Notes: generated from the sequence alone by a model not told the origin. Positions 43,101 to 54,180 are shown, numbered from the stretch's first letter. The stretch is 64,000 bases of DNA from Effrenium voratum (GCA_963377175.1 CAUJNA010003320.1:93501-157500), one strand, 5' to 3'. A program made the numbers and translations.

Positions 43101-44710
43101 AGGGAAGGGGTGGAAAAGATCTTAGGGAGGAAAGGGAGAAGATCTGGGGGAAAAAAGGCCAACAGGGAAAGGGGGGAAAGATCTAAGGAAGGAAAAGGGA
43201 GAAGCTCTCAGGGGGGAAAGGCCTTAGGCGGGAAAGGGTGGGAAGGATCTCAACAGGGAAAGGGGGGAAACAATCTTAGGAAGGAAAAGGGAAAAGATCT
43301 GGAAAGGCCTTAAAGGGAAGAAGGGAAAGGATCTCAACGGGGAAAGGAGGCAAAGGATCTTAAGGAGGAATAGGGAGAAGATCTCAGCGGGGGGAAAGGC
43401 CTTAGGAAGGAAAGGAGGGAAAGGATCTCAACAGGGAAAGGGGGGGAAAGATCTCAGTGAGGAAAGGGAGAAGATCCCAGGCAGGGAAAAGGCCTTAGGG
43501 GGAAAGGGGGAAAGGATCTCAACAGGGAAAGGGGGCAAAGGATCTTCGGGAGGAAAAGGGAGAAGATCTGAAAAGGCCTTGGCAAAAAAGGGGGAAAGGA
43601 GCTCAACAGGGAAAGGTGGGAGAGGATCCTAGGGAGGAAAAGGGAGAAGATCTTGGGGGGAAAGGGGGAAAGGATCTCAACCAAGGGAAAAGATCTTGGG
43701 GAGGACAAGGGGAAGATCTCAGGGGGGGAAAGGCCTTAGGGGGGAAAGAGGGGAAAGGACCTCAACAGGGAAAGGGGGCAAAGGATCTTAGGGAGGAAAA
43801 GGGAGAAGATCTTGGGGGGGAAAACGCCTTAGGGGGGAAAGGGCGGGAAAGGATCTCAACAAGGCAAGGGGGGGAAAGATCTTAGGAAGGAAAAGGGGGA
43901 AGATCGCGGGGGGAAAAAAGGCCTTACAAGGGAAGGAGGGAAAGGATCTCAACAGGGAGAGGGGGGAAAACATCGTAGGGAGGAAAAGGGAAAAGCTCAG
44001 AGGGAGAAAGGGCCTTAGGGGGGAAAGGGGGAATGGATCTCAACAGGGAAAGGTGGCAAGAGGAAAAGGGAGAAGATCTCAGGGGGGGAAAGGCCTTAGG
44101 GGGGAAAGGGGGGAAAGGATCTGAGCAGGGAAAGGGGGGGAAAGATCTTAGGGAGGAAAGGGGGAAGATCTGGGGGCAATGGCCGTAGAGGGGAAAGGGG
44201 AGAAAGGATCTCAACAGGGAAAGGGGTGGAAAAGATCTTAGGGAGGAAAGGGAGAAGATCTGAGAGAAAAAGGCCAACAGGGAAAGGGGGGAAAGATCTA
44301 AGGAAGGAAAGGAAAAGGGAGAAGCTCTCAGGGGGGGGGAAAGGCCTGAGGGGGGAAAGGGTGGGAAGGATCTCAACAAGGAAAGGCGGGAAACAATCTT
44401 AGGAAGGAAAAGGGAGAAGATCTGGAGAGGCCTTAAAGGGAAGGGGGGAAAGGATCTCAACACCCTTAAGGCATTTTTTCCTCAGATCTTCTCCCTTTCC
44501 TCCCTGAGATCTTTCCCGTTTGAGATCCTGTCCCCCCATTGCCCCTTAGGGCCTGTTCCCCCCAAGAAAGATTTCCATTTTCCTCCCAAAGATCTTTTCC
44601 CCCCTTTCCCCCTTAAGGCATTTTTTCCCCAGATCTTCTCCCTTTCCTCCCTGAGATCTTTCCCCCCCTTTCGCTGTTGAGATCCTTTCCCCTTTCCCCC
44701 CTTCATTTCC
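40190..44710. repeat. 4.5-kb polypurine/polypyrimidine satellite with inverted ends
   Basis: Units of about 92 bases contain, in order, GGCCTTAGGGGGGAAAG, GGATCTCAACAGGGAAAG, AGATCTTAGGGAGGAAA and GGGAGAAGATCT. The plus strand is pyrimidine-rich at 40190-40570, purine-rich at 40571-44460 and pyrimidine-rich again to about 44700. A block at 40571-40670 recurs inverted at 44517-44613. Inside, a segment of about 1.66 kb is repeated in tandem (for example 42160 and 43826, or 41420 and 43085). All open frames here are repeat translation. Confidence 0.95.
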
Positions 44711-45104
44711 TTCACCAGCATGGGCAACATCCCCAGCATCACTTGCATCATCCGCATCCTTGGCAGGCGCTGATGCGGATGATGCAGGTGATGCTGGCGA
44801 TGTGCCACTGGAACTGCTAAGGATGCGAAAGCGCACCCGGGGGGAATCGAACACCCCAATGTTTTTGACAAACTGAGCCCGCACAATGAACAGATTTAGT
44901 GAAGCGTCTTCGAATCACCGCGTGGTACGTGGACCCCCCCCCCCCCCAATAGTCTGAAATGCTGCCCCTGGGGAGGGGTTAGGGGAGGGGTAACAGGTAA
45001 AGAGCATTTCTTATGTCCAACACGCCGTCTGTTGTCGGCGGATATATGTAGTAGGATATGGACTTCAGCAATTGAAGTGCACTGTCCAGGCCTCCTTTCC
45101 CCAG
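44711..45104. other. Right flank of the satellite
   Basis: Contains CATC/GATG-rich sequence (44725-44800) and a C run at 44934-44947. On the minus strand a frame from 44884 reads MRAQFVKNIGVFDSPRVRF then alanine/serine/aspartate repeats before running into the satellite; it might be a fossil 5' exon but has no support. Confidence 0.3.
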
Positions 45105-45231
45105 GGTTTGTTCCAGCCACTTCAAAGCTCGTCCGCATCAGTTTTGCCGGGCCCGAGGATCAACTACGCGAGATTTGGGCTGCTGAGATGAGTGCGGCGA
45201 AAAGAGCAGCAAATGGGATAGAGTCAGATCC
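45105..45231 (+). CDS. Putative exon, function unknown
   Basis: Enters after AG at 45103-45104 and reads FVPATSKLVRISFAGPEDQL then REIWAAEMSAAKRAANG before a GT donor at 45232 (CC then GTGAGG). Another patch at 45278-45400 (HPQVLMKRMSGWERECYEVA) could be a following exon, but the phase does not join directly. Confidence 0.4.
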
Positions 45232-45409
45232 GTGAGGTCCTGTGCCAATGGATGCATGCTGCAACCTTTGCCTCTCAGTTCAAAGTGTTGCACGACTCGA
45301 AAGCAATTCACCCACAGGTGTTGATGAAAAGAATGAGCGGTTGGGAACGGGAATGCTACGAAGTTGCTTGCCAGCACACAGCAGCTCCGTTGCGAAATGC
45401 AAGTCCGCT

Positions 45410-47569
45410 TTCTGCCCCATCTCCTTCCATTTGCTGAAATGAATATGAGTTGTGTTCCCTTGCTGGTTTTTAAAGGGCATCTATCACTATTGGAAATACG
45501 TGTTTTTTTTCTTCCCCAGGCAGGGTTAAGCAGCTGGATTTCTTTCCTGAGGTCTTTCAATATGAAAAAACACTTCTGAGCCAAAGGGAGGTGCGACACA
45601 GCTCAGCTTCACCTGCTGTTTGCGCTCAAAGCATGGAATGGAAGGCCTTCGTCGCGAGTTGGAGGCGCAGATTTGAAGGCTTAGGCAGACGGCGTTGTTC
45701 AAAATAAATCCTGAATCCTCACAGGTAGCAGTGGTTGGGTGGTTTCCCTCCTTCTGGTGGCATCCTTGCTTAGCAGACCCCATTAAATTTTCAGCAACCC
45801 CAGGCAGATGAGGGGTTATGCTGCCTTTTGTTTGCTTGTGTTTCATGCCCGGCGGTCACAAATTCACCTGGGCCGGAATCTTGTGCTTGCGGACGGGACC
45901 ATTTGTTGCCTTCACTGCTTCAGCGTTAAATTGCCCTTGGAATGGAGTTGTGCTGACTGGATGAGACAGTGTTGAGACTGGTTTATGCTGAATTGAACTT
46001 GACATGGAGTTCATCTACATGTTCGGCAGGGCACGTGCAGCTCAATAGTTTCACAGCCTTCCCGGCCGCCTTCAGCGACGACTTGCTCACTTCAGTTGAT
46101 TAAGACCCTATCCATGCGCCTTTGCTCACTGCGATGGTCCAAGGTGTCTTCACCTTGGGGTCTACACGCGCCACACACGCCCCCAGCTGCCCAGCCGCCA
46201 GCGCCCCCCGTCGCGAAGTCGCGAGGCCTTGCGCGAGGCGCCGGCACGGGGCCATGAGCTATGGCAGCGCATGCCAGGCGCGCTGCGAGGTTTGTCAATG
46301 ACCCTTTGGCCTTGGCGATCGTGCCCCCTGTGGCAAAATGATGACATGATGATTGGTAGATGACATGAGGACACTAGTGGTGAACAGCAACTTTATGGTG
46401 TTGGCCGATCAGGAAGTGAGACTTAGCTGCTCTTTGGGCCAACCACCATGGCTTTCAAAGGCGGTGCCCCCAATTGCAAAATTCAGTGGAGAGAAGACAT
46501 GATGACTGTGACGTGATTGGTTTCCCCCTAAAGATGCATCCAATTCGGGAGCCCCGCTGTTTTTCATCTTCCCCGGGCTGATGGACCCAGACCCTATGAA
46601 CTCGGGAACCGCAGCCTCCGGGATGTTCACTTTGTCTTTGTCGCTTGAAGAAAATGCAAGTGGAACAAACAAGGGACGCAGTGAAACCTTCCGGGCTGGT
46701 CGAAAGTGATTACTTCCTCTTGGCCCATGTCGGCCCAAAGGCCTCAAATTGTCTCCTGCCGGCCTGATCTTCAGAGACCAAAAACACACAACTGCAGGAG
46801 AAGCGAGCCTTTGAAAACACGTGTGGATCCAGGAGTTTACGCCGAGTTTACCGCTCGTTTTCTCTGCAGAGCCTTGCTGCTTGTGCGGATCAAACCATGG
46901 GCCACAGAACCACCTGCCGCGCTTCATCAAGAGATTCACGTAGAACGCCCGTGTTCTAAACAAAGCCGAGTTACACGCCCTATGGTTGTTTTTGTTTGTT
47001 ATAGCCCTTCAACTCCTTAGGTTCGCGGAAAACAAGGCGGCTGGACTTCCCACATGTCTTCACCCGGAAACGTTTTGTAAGGAAGCAACGAAGCCGCTCT
47101 AGTTGCACTCATAACAAAGGCATCTTGAGGTTCGAAAGCTTCATGTCAGGTTTGTGCCAGTCGGAGCTTGTGCTAAACTCCGCATTCTCCGACTCGGTTG
47201 CATCTGCTTTCATCGTAGTCTGGCCATTGCCAATCCCCATACTCACCCGGCGCCCTGTGTAGGCTGTGGCGGATGCGATTCGTAGACTCCGGGTAGGAAG
47301 CTAAGCAGTACCAAACCCCGAAGAACCAACAAAAACATTGAGAATTGATTATCCCTTCAAAGTGAAGATGTCTTTTTCGATGAGTTGGACATGTGTTTCA
47401 GTGTGTGGTTCCTTTGTTTTGTCTAGAAGACGCCCAGCCCCCATTCGCATTTCTTTGTTCCGGTGTTTGTGCCAATCACTATAGTCACCGGACGAATCCG
47501 CCTCTCAAGGCTGGTTTCAAACATCACATGTTGGGCCAATTTATGGGGAGTTGTCGTTTGCTAGGGTGA
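45410..47569. other. Stretch without a supported gene
   Basis: Mixed sequence. GC-rich DNA at 46150-46310 is open on both strands and could hide an exon, but no splice-consistent reading stood out. Confidence 0.4.
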
Positions 47570-47673
47570 CTAGGTCCCCCAGTAGTGCCCTTTTACCCTT
47601 TTGTGGGGGAGGGTTCCCCTACTAAAATACAAAAGCGTACCCTTAGTTTAACCTCTCTACTGGAGGACCTAGG
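47570..47673 (+). mobile_element. Short inverted-repeat element, family D, both ends present
   Basis: The left end CTAGGTCCCCCAGTAG and right end CTACTGGAGGACCTAG are inverse with one mismatch. The interior has GGGAGGGTTCCCCTACT. About 104 bases. Confidence 0.88.
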
Positions 47674-48168
47674 TGATCTCTATAGGAGAAAAGTAGGACA
47701 CCGTGCCTTGATTGTTTTAGAGGGCGGGTTGCATGGGGCACGCGTATTTCAGCAGTCATTTGACATCGTCATGACTCTTTTGCCTCAAGAGTCCCCTCTT
47801 TTGGTCCCTAGCACGGCGTCCCACTGGCTCTCTCATTTTGTTTCGCAGTATTCCGCCTCCAAAGTCTTAGAAGAGTCTCAGGCGAAATAGCACTGGCGTT
47901 GTCGTTTGTGGGCCCTGCACCTTTTTGGGGGATGGCTGAGGGAACTGAAAGAAACATGTATCAAAGTGTCGGGAGTCAAACATCATGGGTTTGTCTCAAA
48001 ACAGGAATCGGTGCCCCTTTTTTTCCGGTAGTTTCCCTTTGGCTTAGGGCACTTAGAAACCCACAAAGGAATGGTGGGTTTGCCTTTTGGTTCCCCTTTA
48101 CAACCCCCAAAACAAAAAAGACGGGGCCACCCTCCGAAACCCGCCGCATCCGCGTCTGTTCGCCGGAG

Positions 48169-48560
48169 GCACCGGCAACCCCCTGCCAGTGGTGCTCGGT
48201 TGCCTCATGGTGCACGCCAGCCGCACTGGGGTGCACGTGGATCAGGAGGTCGGCGAGTGAGGGGACCCATCTGAAGAGAGGATGTGACGGTGGTGGTCAA
48301 AAATTTGTTGCCCTTCCACCAAGTTCCATAGGTCCCCAAACTGAGACCAAAAATTCCTCTTGGAAAGATTGGGGGGATAACGACAAAATGGGTTGCGCGG
48401 GTAAATGGAACCAAGGGCTAAACCTGCGGTTCCCTGGTTTAACTTTGACCCATAAGTGTGACACTTAAAGGGTGCAGCAATCTTGTGGATCAACTGGATG
48501 CTTGTCAATCCATGGAAGTCCAACCAAATCATGCTAGAGAGCGTTGGTAGGCACGAAACT

Positions 48561-48610
<50 letters not shown>

Positions 48611-48795
48611 CTCTCTCTTTCTCTGTCTCGCTCTCTACAACCCCAAAGCTCCAGTCCTATCCAATCCAACATGACTGCTTGTGTCAGGTGCTTCATGCAA
48701 TCTTTTCGACATTCAAGCAGAGGGGTCAAACACAATTTCAAGAGGAGCTACAAAGTCTTGCCGCGTCCAACTTCGGCCCGTTCGCCGAGTTTTAA
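48169..48795 (+). CDS. Last two exons of an unidentified gene
   Basis: Exon 48169-48248 follows AG at 48167-48168, reads TGNPLPVVLGCLMVHASRTG and then VHVDQE, and stops at a GT donor in phase 0. Exon 48688-48795 follows AG at 48686-48687 and reads VLHAIFSTFKQRGQTQFQEE then LQSLAASNFGPFAEF with TAA at 48793-48795, also in phase 0, so the two join cleanly. The intron contains an inverted family B copy and a CT microsatellite. Function not recognised. Confidence 0.45.
48385..48455 (-). mobile_element. Family B element, inverted orientation, degraded
   Basis: Reads inverted as the family B interior (CCTGCGGTTCCCTGG here, matching the ACCGCAGG motif) and ends TTTGACCCATAAG. It lies inside the intron between two putative exons. 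Confidence 0.55.
48561..48640. repeat. (CT)n microsatellite
   Basis: Run of CT dinucleotides with occasional TTT and GT interruptions; repeated Ser/Leu peptides in all frames are artefacts. Confidence 0.92.
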
Positions 48796-49344
48796 GCGAG
48801 CGGGCCACATTTGCAGGCCCCACAATTCGGCGAAGACTGGGCTCAGATGGGAGGTGATTGATGGACCCTCGATGTGCACCAGGTGATGTCGAATTGATGA
48901 CCCCAGTGGTTGATAGTGAGGTGAGAAGTGGGGGTTGATCTATCTGTCCCCCGCATGGCTATGGGTAATTGTTTTCCCATTCAGTGGGAACTATCAGGTT
49001 TTAGTTGTTTTTTCAAGGGTCATCCCATGTAAAGGACCTTTTGACTAGCCCCCAAGTGTGCCTCAGGTGGATGTGCCTTTTGCTGCCTCGTCCCTCATGT
49101 CTGCTGCCTGTGTTTGAGGATTTGTGCTTTGCTATTCCATGCGTGATAGTTTGCATGCAAGCCGCCCTCTACGAGTTTGTATATGCGATCAAAAGGCCTC
49201 GCTCGCGGTTCAGCCCTCCAGCAACAACAGGCAACCAATCAGATTTTTGTCAAGGTGATCTTGACAATGGTCCAGTTTGCCGGCCACTAATTATTTGGCA
49301 AAGTCTTGCAACCTGCCACTTTTCCGCAACATGGCGTTGATCGT

Positions 49345-49471
49345 GTTTCCCAACTTTTGTTGGGGAGGGTTCCCCTACTAAAATCCACAAAAAAGCCAAA
49401 AAAATATAAATCAAAAAACTTATTCTGATCTCTACCCTTATTCGAGCACCTCTCAAGTCTGGAGGACCTAG
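49345..49471 (+). mobile_element. Family D element lacking its left end
   Basis: Contains GGGAGGGTTCCCCTACT and TAAAATCCACA, and ends CTGGAGGACCTAG as in 47570 and 30060. The left terminus is lost. Confidence 0.7.
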
Positions 49472-49529
49472 CCGTGAGAGCCTTGCGCTTGCTATAGCCC
49501 AACCTCCGAACAGCGCCTCGTCCTGCCAG

Positions 49530-49614
49530 GTGCTCCGCAGCTTTTGGCCTCCGGAGATGCGGCGGGAGGCGAAGCAGCGCCTGGCGGCCGCGTCTCGGAT
49601 CAGAAACGTCAGAG
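49530..49614 (+). CDS. Putative exon, basic helix
   Basis: After AG at 49528-49529 the frame reads VLRSFWPPEMRREAKQRLAA then ASRIRNVR, ending near a GT donor (AGAG then GTTTGT). It lies between a family D and a family C element. Gene unknown. Confidence 0.4.
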
Positions 49615-49630
49615 GTTTGTGCGTTGTCCA

Positions 49631-49740
49631 TACTGTGGATGGACGCAATCCTGCACCACTTGGAAACCATGGGAAACCTTTGTTCGTTGGTATTTACAGG
49701 GGGTTCCTTACGTGGTGCAGGATTTCGTCCATCCGCAGTA
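49631..49740 (+). mobile_element. Short inverted-repeat element, family C, best copy
   Basis: The left end TACTGTGGATGGACGCAATC and right end GATTTCGTCCATCCGCAGTA are inverse with few mismatches, and the match continues inward (CTGCACCAC/GTGGTGCAG). About 110 bases, 29-base termini. Confidence 0.92.
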
Positions 49741-49904
49741 GCACCTAAGAACCTCGTTGTCCGCACCACTTGAGACACATGAGACGGACTACCCAAAGAG
49801 GCGCAGAGGGGGCGTTGTTTAAACAAGAAAGAAAAAATCCCACTACAGGGGACAACCGCGCCCCATAGCTGCTGCGCTGGCCACCCAAACAGCTAGTGCT
49901 GTCG

Positions 49905-50948
49905 GGCTGATGCTGGTGATGCTGGTGATGCTGGTGATGCTGGTGGGGTCGGGCCGAAATGTCTTAGAGAAGCACAGGGCAACAGGAGGAAGACTCATTC
50001 GTCCAATCATCGACTCTTGGGGCTAGCCTGGGGTTAGCGCTGGGTGGAGCCTTTACCAAGTCTTGTCCTGACCGTTCCCAGTGTCCATTGCAGAGGCTTC
50101 TAAAAATCAACACCAGAAGGCCAAGCTGTTTGGCCAACACCCAAACTATTGGCCAAATTGTTTGGCCTTTTCGGGGCCCCTCTATTGGTTTGCTTTCAAG
50201 CGGAATGCGGGGACACCACCCATGTTGGCGTTCCATATCAACTCCAGGGGTTGCTTGAGGGTGAATCTCCTGGCGAGGGTGCCCTCGTGGTTTCATGGAA
50301 ATAGGACACCATAGGAAAACGTCGACCTTGTTCGGTTCCACAGCAAGTGCTTCGACAAAGGAGGGCGAAGCTGCCTTCACAGCGCTGCTTCCCCGTTGTG
50401 CTGAGAGCCTTCTGGCAGCGCTCACGGAGGCCCAAAGGGCTATGGCACCACTTCAGGACACAGGAGACTTCATTGGTAGGGCTCTTCGTATCAAAATTAT
50501 TCACTCATCCCCATTTGTACTTAGCGGCTTCTCCCCCGCACGCAGAGCGAGTCGCTTGTAAAAGCTAACATATACCAATATATTTTAGTGCTGAAGTAGT
50601 TAGAAATTATGAAGGAACAAATAGAGGAAATGATACTTGAAAGTCCATTACTATGATAGCCAGAGTTTAATAGTTTAATAGTCCAGTCCTGGTTCTGTCG
50701 TGGTTATAGTTGAGAGATCCTTGATTCTTGTCTTAGCTTGGTGCTAGTCCTAGTTGAGATATGTTTGGTTCAGTCTTAGTTTGGTCCTAATCCCACTTAG
50801 TGAGACTTGAGAGATCTGTGGTTCTAGTGCTAGATGGGTAAAACATGAACTGGAGAGGAAGAAGGAAGAAGGTAGGTTCCTTTGGGGAGGAGCGCGGATA
50901 TATAGTTGACATATACATGTACATATTCATGTGCATATAATGCATATG
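49905..50948. other. Left flank of the retroelement
   Basis: A TGATGCTGG tandem repeat (49910-49945) is followed by mixed sequence. A patch at 50340-50480 is open in two frames and may be an exon. The last 100 bases become AT-rich with CATATA/ATGCAT motifs, the presumed integration target. Confidence 0.45.
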
Positions 50949-51026
50949 TGTACCACCTCCAAGGTCCCTAATCCCATTGAAGGCGGTTGGGATATGCCCG
51001 CAATTTACTCTCAAGCTTTTCCTGTT
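50949..51026 (+). repeat. Left split direct repeat A1
   Basis: Begins TGTACCACCTCCAAGG and ends GCTTTTCCTGTT. All 78 bases are identical to A2 at 56262-56339, and similarity continues about four bases with one mismatch. Confidence 0.95.
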
Positions 51027-51039
51027 CTCCTTTTGGTGA

Positions 51040-51450
51040 TTGATGTGGTGGAGCCATCTGGGTTGGGTCGTCAGCCTGATCGCAGTGTTGGACTGGCGTC
51101 GTACCTCAACATCTCAGCTGGCAGTTGCAGAGGCTGAGCTTTTGCGAGTGGAAGTGGCGCAACTTCGGTATCTGGTTCAACAGCTGGAAGGTAGTTGTTC
51201 AGGCTGTGACTGGGAACTTTTCTGGTGGCGGTGGTTCTCCCGTGTGCTGGCTGTGGCTTTGCTTGGTCTAGTCATAGCGGTGCTATTCCCAATGTTTAGG
51301 ACCCCAAAGCTGACACTTGAGCTACCTGTGGCGACGACTACCCTGACATCGCGAACTGGGCCAAAGCGACCCTCAGACCTGAAGCGGCGACTCAATGGCT
51401 CTGACTCTGGACATTCCGGAAGTGCAAGTGCTAGTGTCATATCCGCATGA
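51040..51450 (+). CDS. Retroelement ORF1, membrane/coiled-coil protein
   Basis: 136 codons starting 14 bases after A1. Residues 27-51 form a heptad-like coil (EAELLRVEVAQLRYLVQQLE), residues 67-86 a strongly hydrophobic helix (VLAVALLGLVIAVLF), and the tail is Ser/Thr-rich. Its end overlaps the next ORF by 56 bases in another frame. No nucleic-acid-binding motif is visible. It may be a structural accessory protein or a fortuitous frame; its position just inside A1 favours a real ORF. Confidence 0.5.
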   Translation: MMWWSHLGWVVSLIAVLDWRRTSTSQLAVAEAELLRVEVAQLRYLVQQLEGSCSGCDWELFWWRWFSRVLAVALLGLVIAVLFPMFRTPKLTLELPVATTTLTSRTGPKRPSDLKRRLNGSDSGHSGSASASVISA

Positions 51451-52166
51451 CCCCAATGGTTTGACATGGCACCATAGGATCTTGCTTCACCGAGTGGATG
51501 CTGGAGACTGGATCACGTTGACACCCGACCTCGAATTCCAACGCCATAACCTGGCCACTCAGGCTCACCGAATTCTGGACAGATGCATGCCCTTTCCCCA
51601 GGACATCGAGAACGAGGTCTATGCCCATGACCCAATTTCCCGCGCTTCGGTTCTGAACTACAAGCGACAGTCTCAGGTCATGGCAGCAATTCTGGGAGAG
51701 GGAGCCGTTGAGCTGGATTCGGTGGGCTGGGTTGTTGCTGATCCTTCCCCATCCCAATTTTGGGGAGGTGATTGATGCCCAGCTCATGGCTACGGAAGCG
51801 ACAGGTGTTGGCTTCACCTCAGAAGGGTTGGTTCTTCGCGAGAATGAGCTCTTTGTTGAGAAGATCTCCATGCGGGATCTGGATGATTGGAGGGCCAAGA
51901 AAGGCAAGGAGCTTGGGGACCTCCGTTTGTTGGGGGACCACCGTGACAATGCTGGCAAGCGGCGGTTGGAACTTAGCGCAGCGGTGGCCCTCATGCACAA
52001 TGCCGAGGACAAGGAGTTCCCGATTGCCGGAACCCGATCTTCGAAGGAGTTGCGCGAGAGTGTGGCCCTTGGCCCTGGCAACGTCCTCAGCTACCATGCC
52101 GAGTGGTTGCGGTTGTCAGGGGTTTCAGGTCGAAGCTCCTCGGCCCATGGCCGATGCATGGAGTGA
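51395..52166 (+). CDS. Retroelement gag-like ORF, frameshifted
   Basis: Starts MALTLDIPEVQVLVSYPHDP with LTWHHRILLHRV soon after. Around 51755-51765 the reading shifts +1, and the second frame continues through LGDHRDNAGKRRLELSAAVA and GNVLSYHAEWLRLSGVS to a stop at 52166. I recall closely similar sequences as abundant predicted proteins in Symbiodinium genomes, usually continuing into a basic tail and then reverse transcriptase; this is from memory. Here the region after LSGVS is deleted. It presumably packages the RNA. Confidence 0.65.
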
Positions 52167-52357
52167 TTTCGGAATTCGGTTCCGATCAGATGATCGGAAG
52201 CATGGGGGCCCTTTTCCTTTGCCCCGTTTGACCTGCACAGCACAGCGGAGGCGGGTGGATCATTCCTTCAAGACGTTGAATGACCTCGCTGCAGTTCCTT
52301 TTCAGACAGCTAATTCACACCTTCCACTGACTTCCGTGCAAGAATGGATCATGGAGG

Positions 52358-53464
52358 ATGTATTCACAGGAGGCTGCTCATTTAGTTGCTACGGACTTGA
52401 GCAAGATCAAGATTTTGCACCGGCGCTTGGGTGTCAAGCCTGCGGAAGACCTTCTGCCACCTGAGGCTAGCATCTACTTGAAGAACTACCAGTACTTCAT
52501 CGAGAAGTCTCCTGCCGAGCTGGAGGCGGATGTCAACGCTTCTGATCCAGTGGAGCCTTACTGGGATCCTGGTCTGCGATCAGATTGGGGCCGCAGATTT
52601 GAGCTTTTCAGGGCTTTGGATTCTTCAGGCCTTTTGACCTTCAGACGGCGGCGAAAAGGGAGGGTGGCATTCTTCACAGTTGCCAAGAAGGATGGAATGC
52701 AGCGACTGATTGTGGATGCTCGTGATGCGAATGCCAAGCAAAAGAGACCACCGTGTACGCAACTTAGCACTCCTTCGAGCTTCATGGACTTGGATTTCGC
52801 CGACTTCGTGGATGGGGTTGGTGACGTCATGGAGCTTCCGGCTTTTGCCATGTGCGCAGGTGTCGTGGGGGATTGCTTTTAAATTTCTCGGTTGGTCCTG
52901 GGCCCTTTTCTTGGCTAACGAGGTGGTGGTTCACGGCAGGCGACCGTTTTCTTCGCGATAAGGTTCCTTGCCCGGATGTTCGTTCTGGCCCAGTGGTTGG
53001 CGTCTACGTGGACAACGTCAATGTGGTTGTGGCCAGCTCTGATCAAGTTGATGCCACAATGAATGGCATCGCGCAGCGCTTTGCAGCACTTGGCATCCCC
53101 TTTGAGATCACGGACCGAGTCATTGGGGCTTCAGTTCAACTTTGGCTCCAGGGTCTTCATAAGGAATAAGACTTCGAGAGCATCGCGGCTATACTTGTCC
53201 ACCAAGGCCATCCAAAAGAGGAAGCGGGTGTCGGGCGATTTGCTTCGAGTGTGGCTCGGGCACACCAACTTCTTTTTGCAGTTGAACCGCCTGGGGCTTT
53301 CTTGCCTATCTGCAGTTTACAAGTTTTCAGCTATGCACCTGGGGCGGCGGGCTCCTATGTGGCCTAACATTCGACGGGAGCTGCGACAGGTTATGGGCTT
53401 GGTGCTTCTGGTGGAGCATGAGCTTACAGCTCCTAGATCGGCTCGGCTTACGGATTTGCCCTGA
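52358..53464 (+). pseudogene. Reverse transcriptase domain, broken
   Basis: Three frames carry consecutive RT blocks. The first (to 52882) has FFTVAKKDGMQRLIVDARDA, an RT fingers/palm motif. The second (about 52880-52960) has FLGWSWALFLANEVV. The third (about 52965-53169) has GPVVGVYVDNVNVV, the catalytic box with YVDN in place of YVDD, then a shifted frame to 53464 with thumb-like DLLRVWLGHTNFF. About 100 or more residues between the first palm block and YVDN are missing, including the first catalytic Asp region. At least three frameshifts and an internal deletion make it inactive. Confidence 0.75.
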
Positions 53465-53491
53465 TGTCTACCAAGGCCAGTTCTGCAGAGA

Positions 53492-54180
53492 TTGGCAAGG
53501 AGGTCAGGATTCGAGAGAAGTGGCGGTTGGTTGGACGAACGCGCTGCCATCCTTGCAGATGATGAGGAGGCGATGAGTGACCTTCATTCCTATGGCCATT
53601 CTGCTCAGCCTTCGCTGGGTGTTATCACTGGCTATGGACGTGAATTGCGGCAGCGGATGGAATCTTCAGAGCCCAGAAAGATGCGAGCCAAAAAGCAGCA
53701 GTTATTTGGGAGTGCAAAGTCAAGACCAAGTACGCTCATGGAGGCGGTCTCTCGCCCTCCAGTCCGTGATGTGTGGCATGATCGCAGCCGATGGACACTG
53801 ATTTCGTCAGGCCGTTGGAAGCTTGCAAAAGAGCACATCAATGGCAAGGAGGGTCGAGTCTTGTTGATGGGGTTGCGAAGGTGGGCACGCAGTGTTCCCA
53901 ATATGGGCAAGATGGTGTTTCTTTGGGTAACCTGGTTACGGTGCTTAGCTATGAGAAGGGTCGGTCATCATCCATGCTGTTGAATAACCTTTGTAGACGA
54001 GCATGTGGATACGTTTTTGGATGCAGATTTATATGGCGAATCCGGCATGTACGCACGCAATACAATGTTGCAGGCGGCCCATCCCGGGCCTTCGATCCTG
54101 GGAGAAAGCGTGAGACTTGGGCATCTGGTGATAGTGGAATCTTGGGCAGACATGTCGCTGCGCACTCCTATGAGCAAGGA
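53492..54180 (+). pseudogene. RNase H-like region, broken
   Basis: One frame reads WTLISSGRWKLAKEHINGKE (an RNase H-type Glu segment). A shifted frame then reads VTVLSYEKGRSSSMLLN and IWRIRHVRTQYNVAGGPSR, the H-x-x-x-N-x-A-x-x-PSR signature closing RNase H in DIRS-like pol. The Asp expected before NLVTVLS is missing (GNL). Interpretation rests on motif order after RT. Confidence 0.6.

Noticed and set aside
40190..44460. Glycine/lysine-rich open frames in the purine satellite
   Set aside because: They arise from a stop-poor GA repeat and shift frame with each unit; there is no start context or domain.
44830..44890. tRNA-like sequence on the minus strand (box-B-like GTTCGATTCC and GCTCAG)
   Set aside because: The boxes are only about 27 bases apart, no acceptor stem pairs, and no anticodon arm can be formed.
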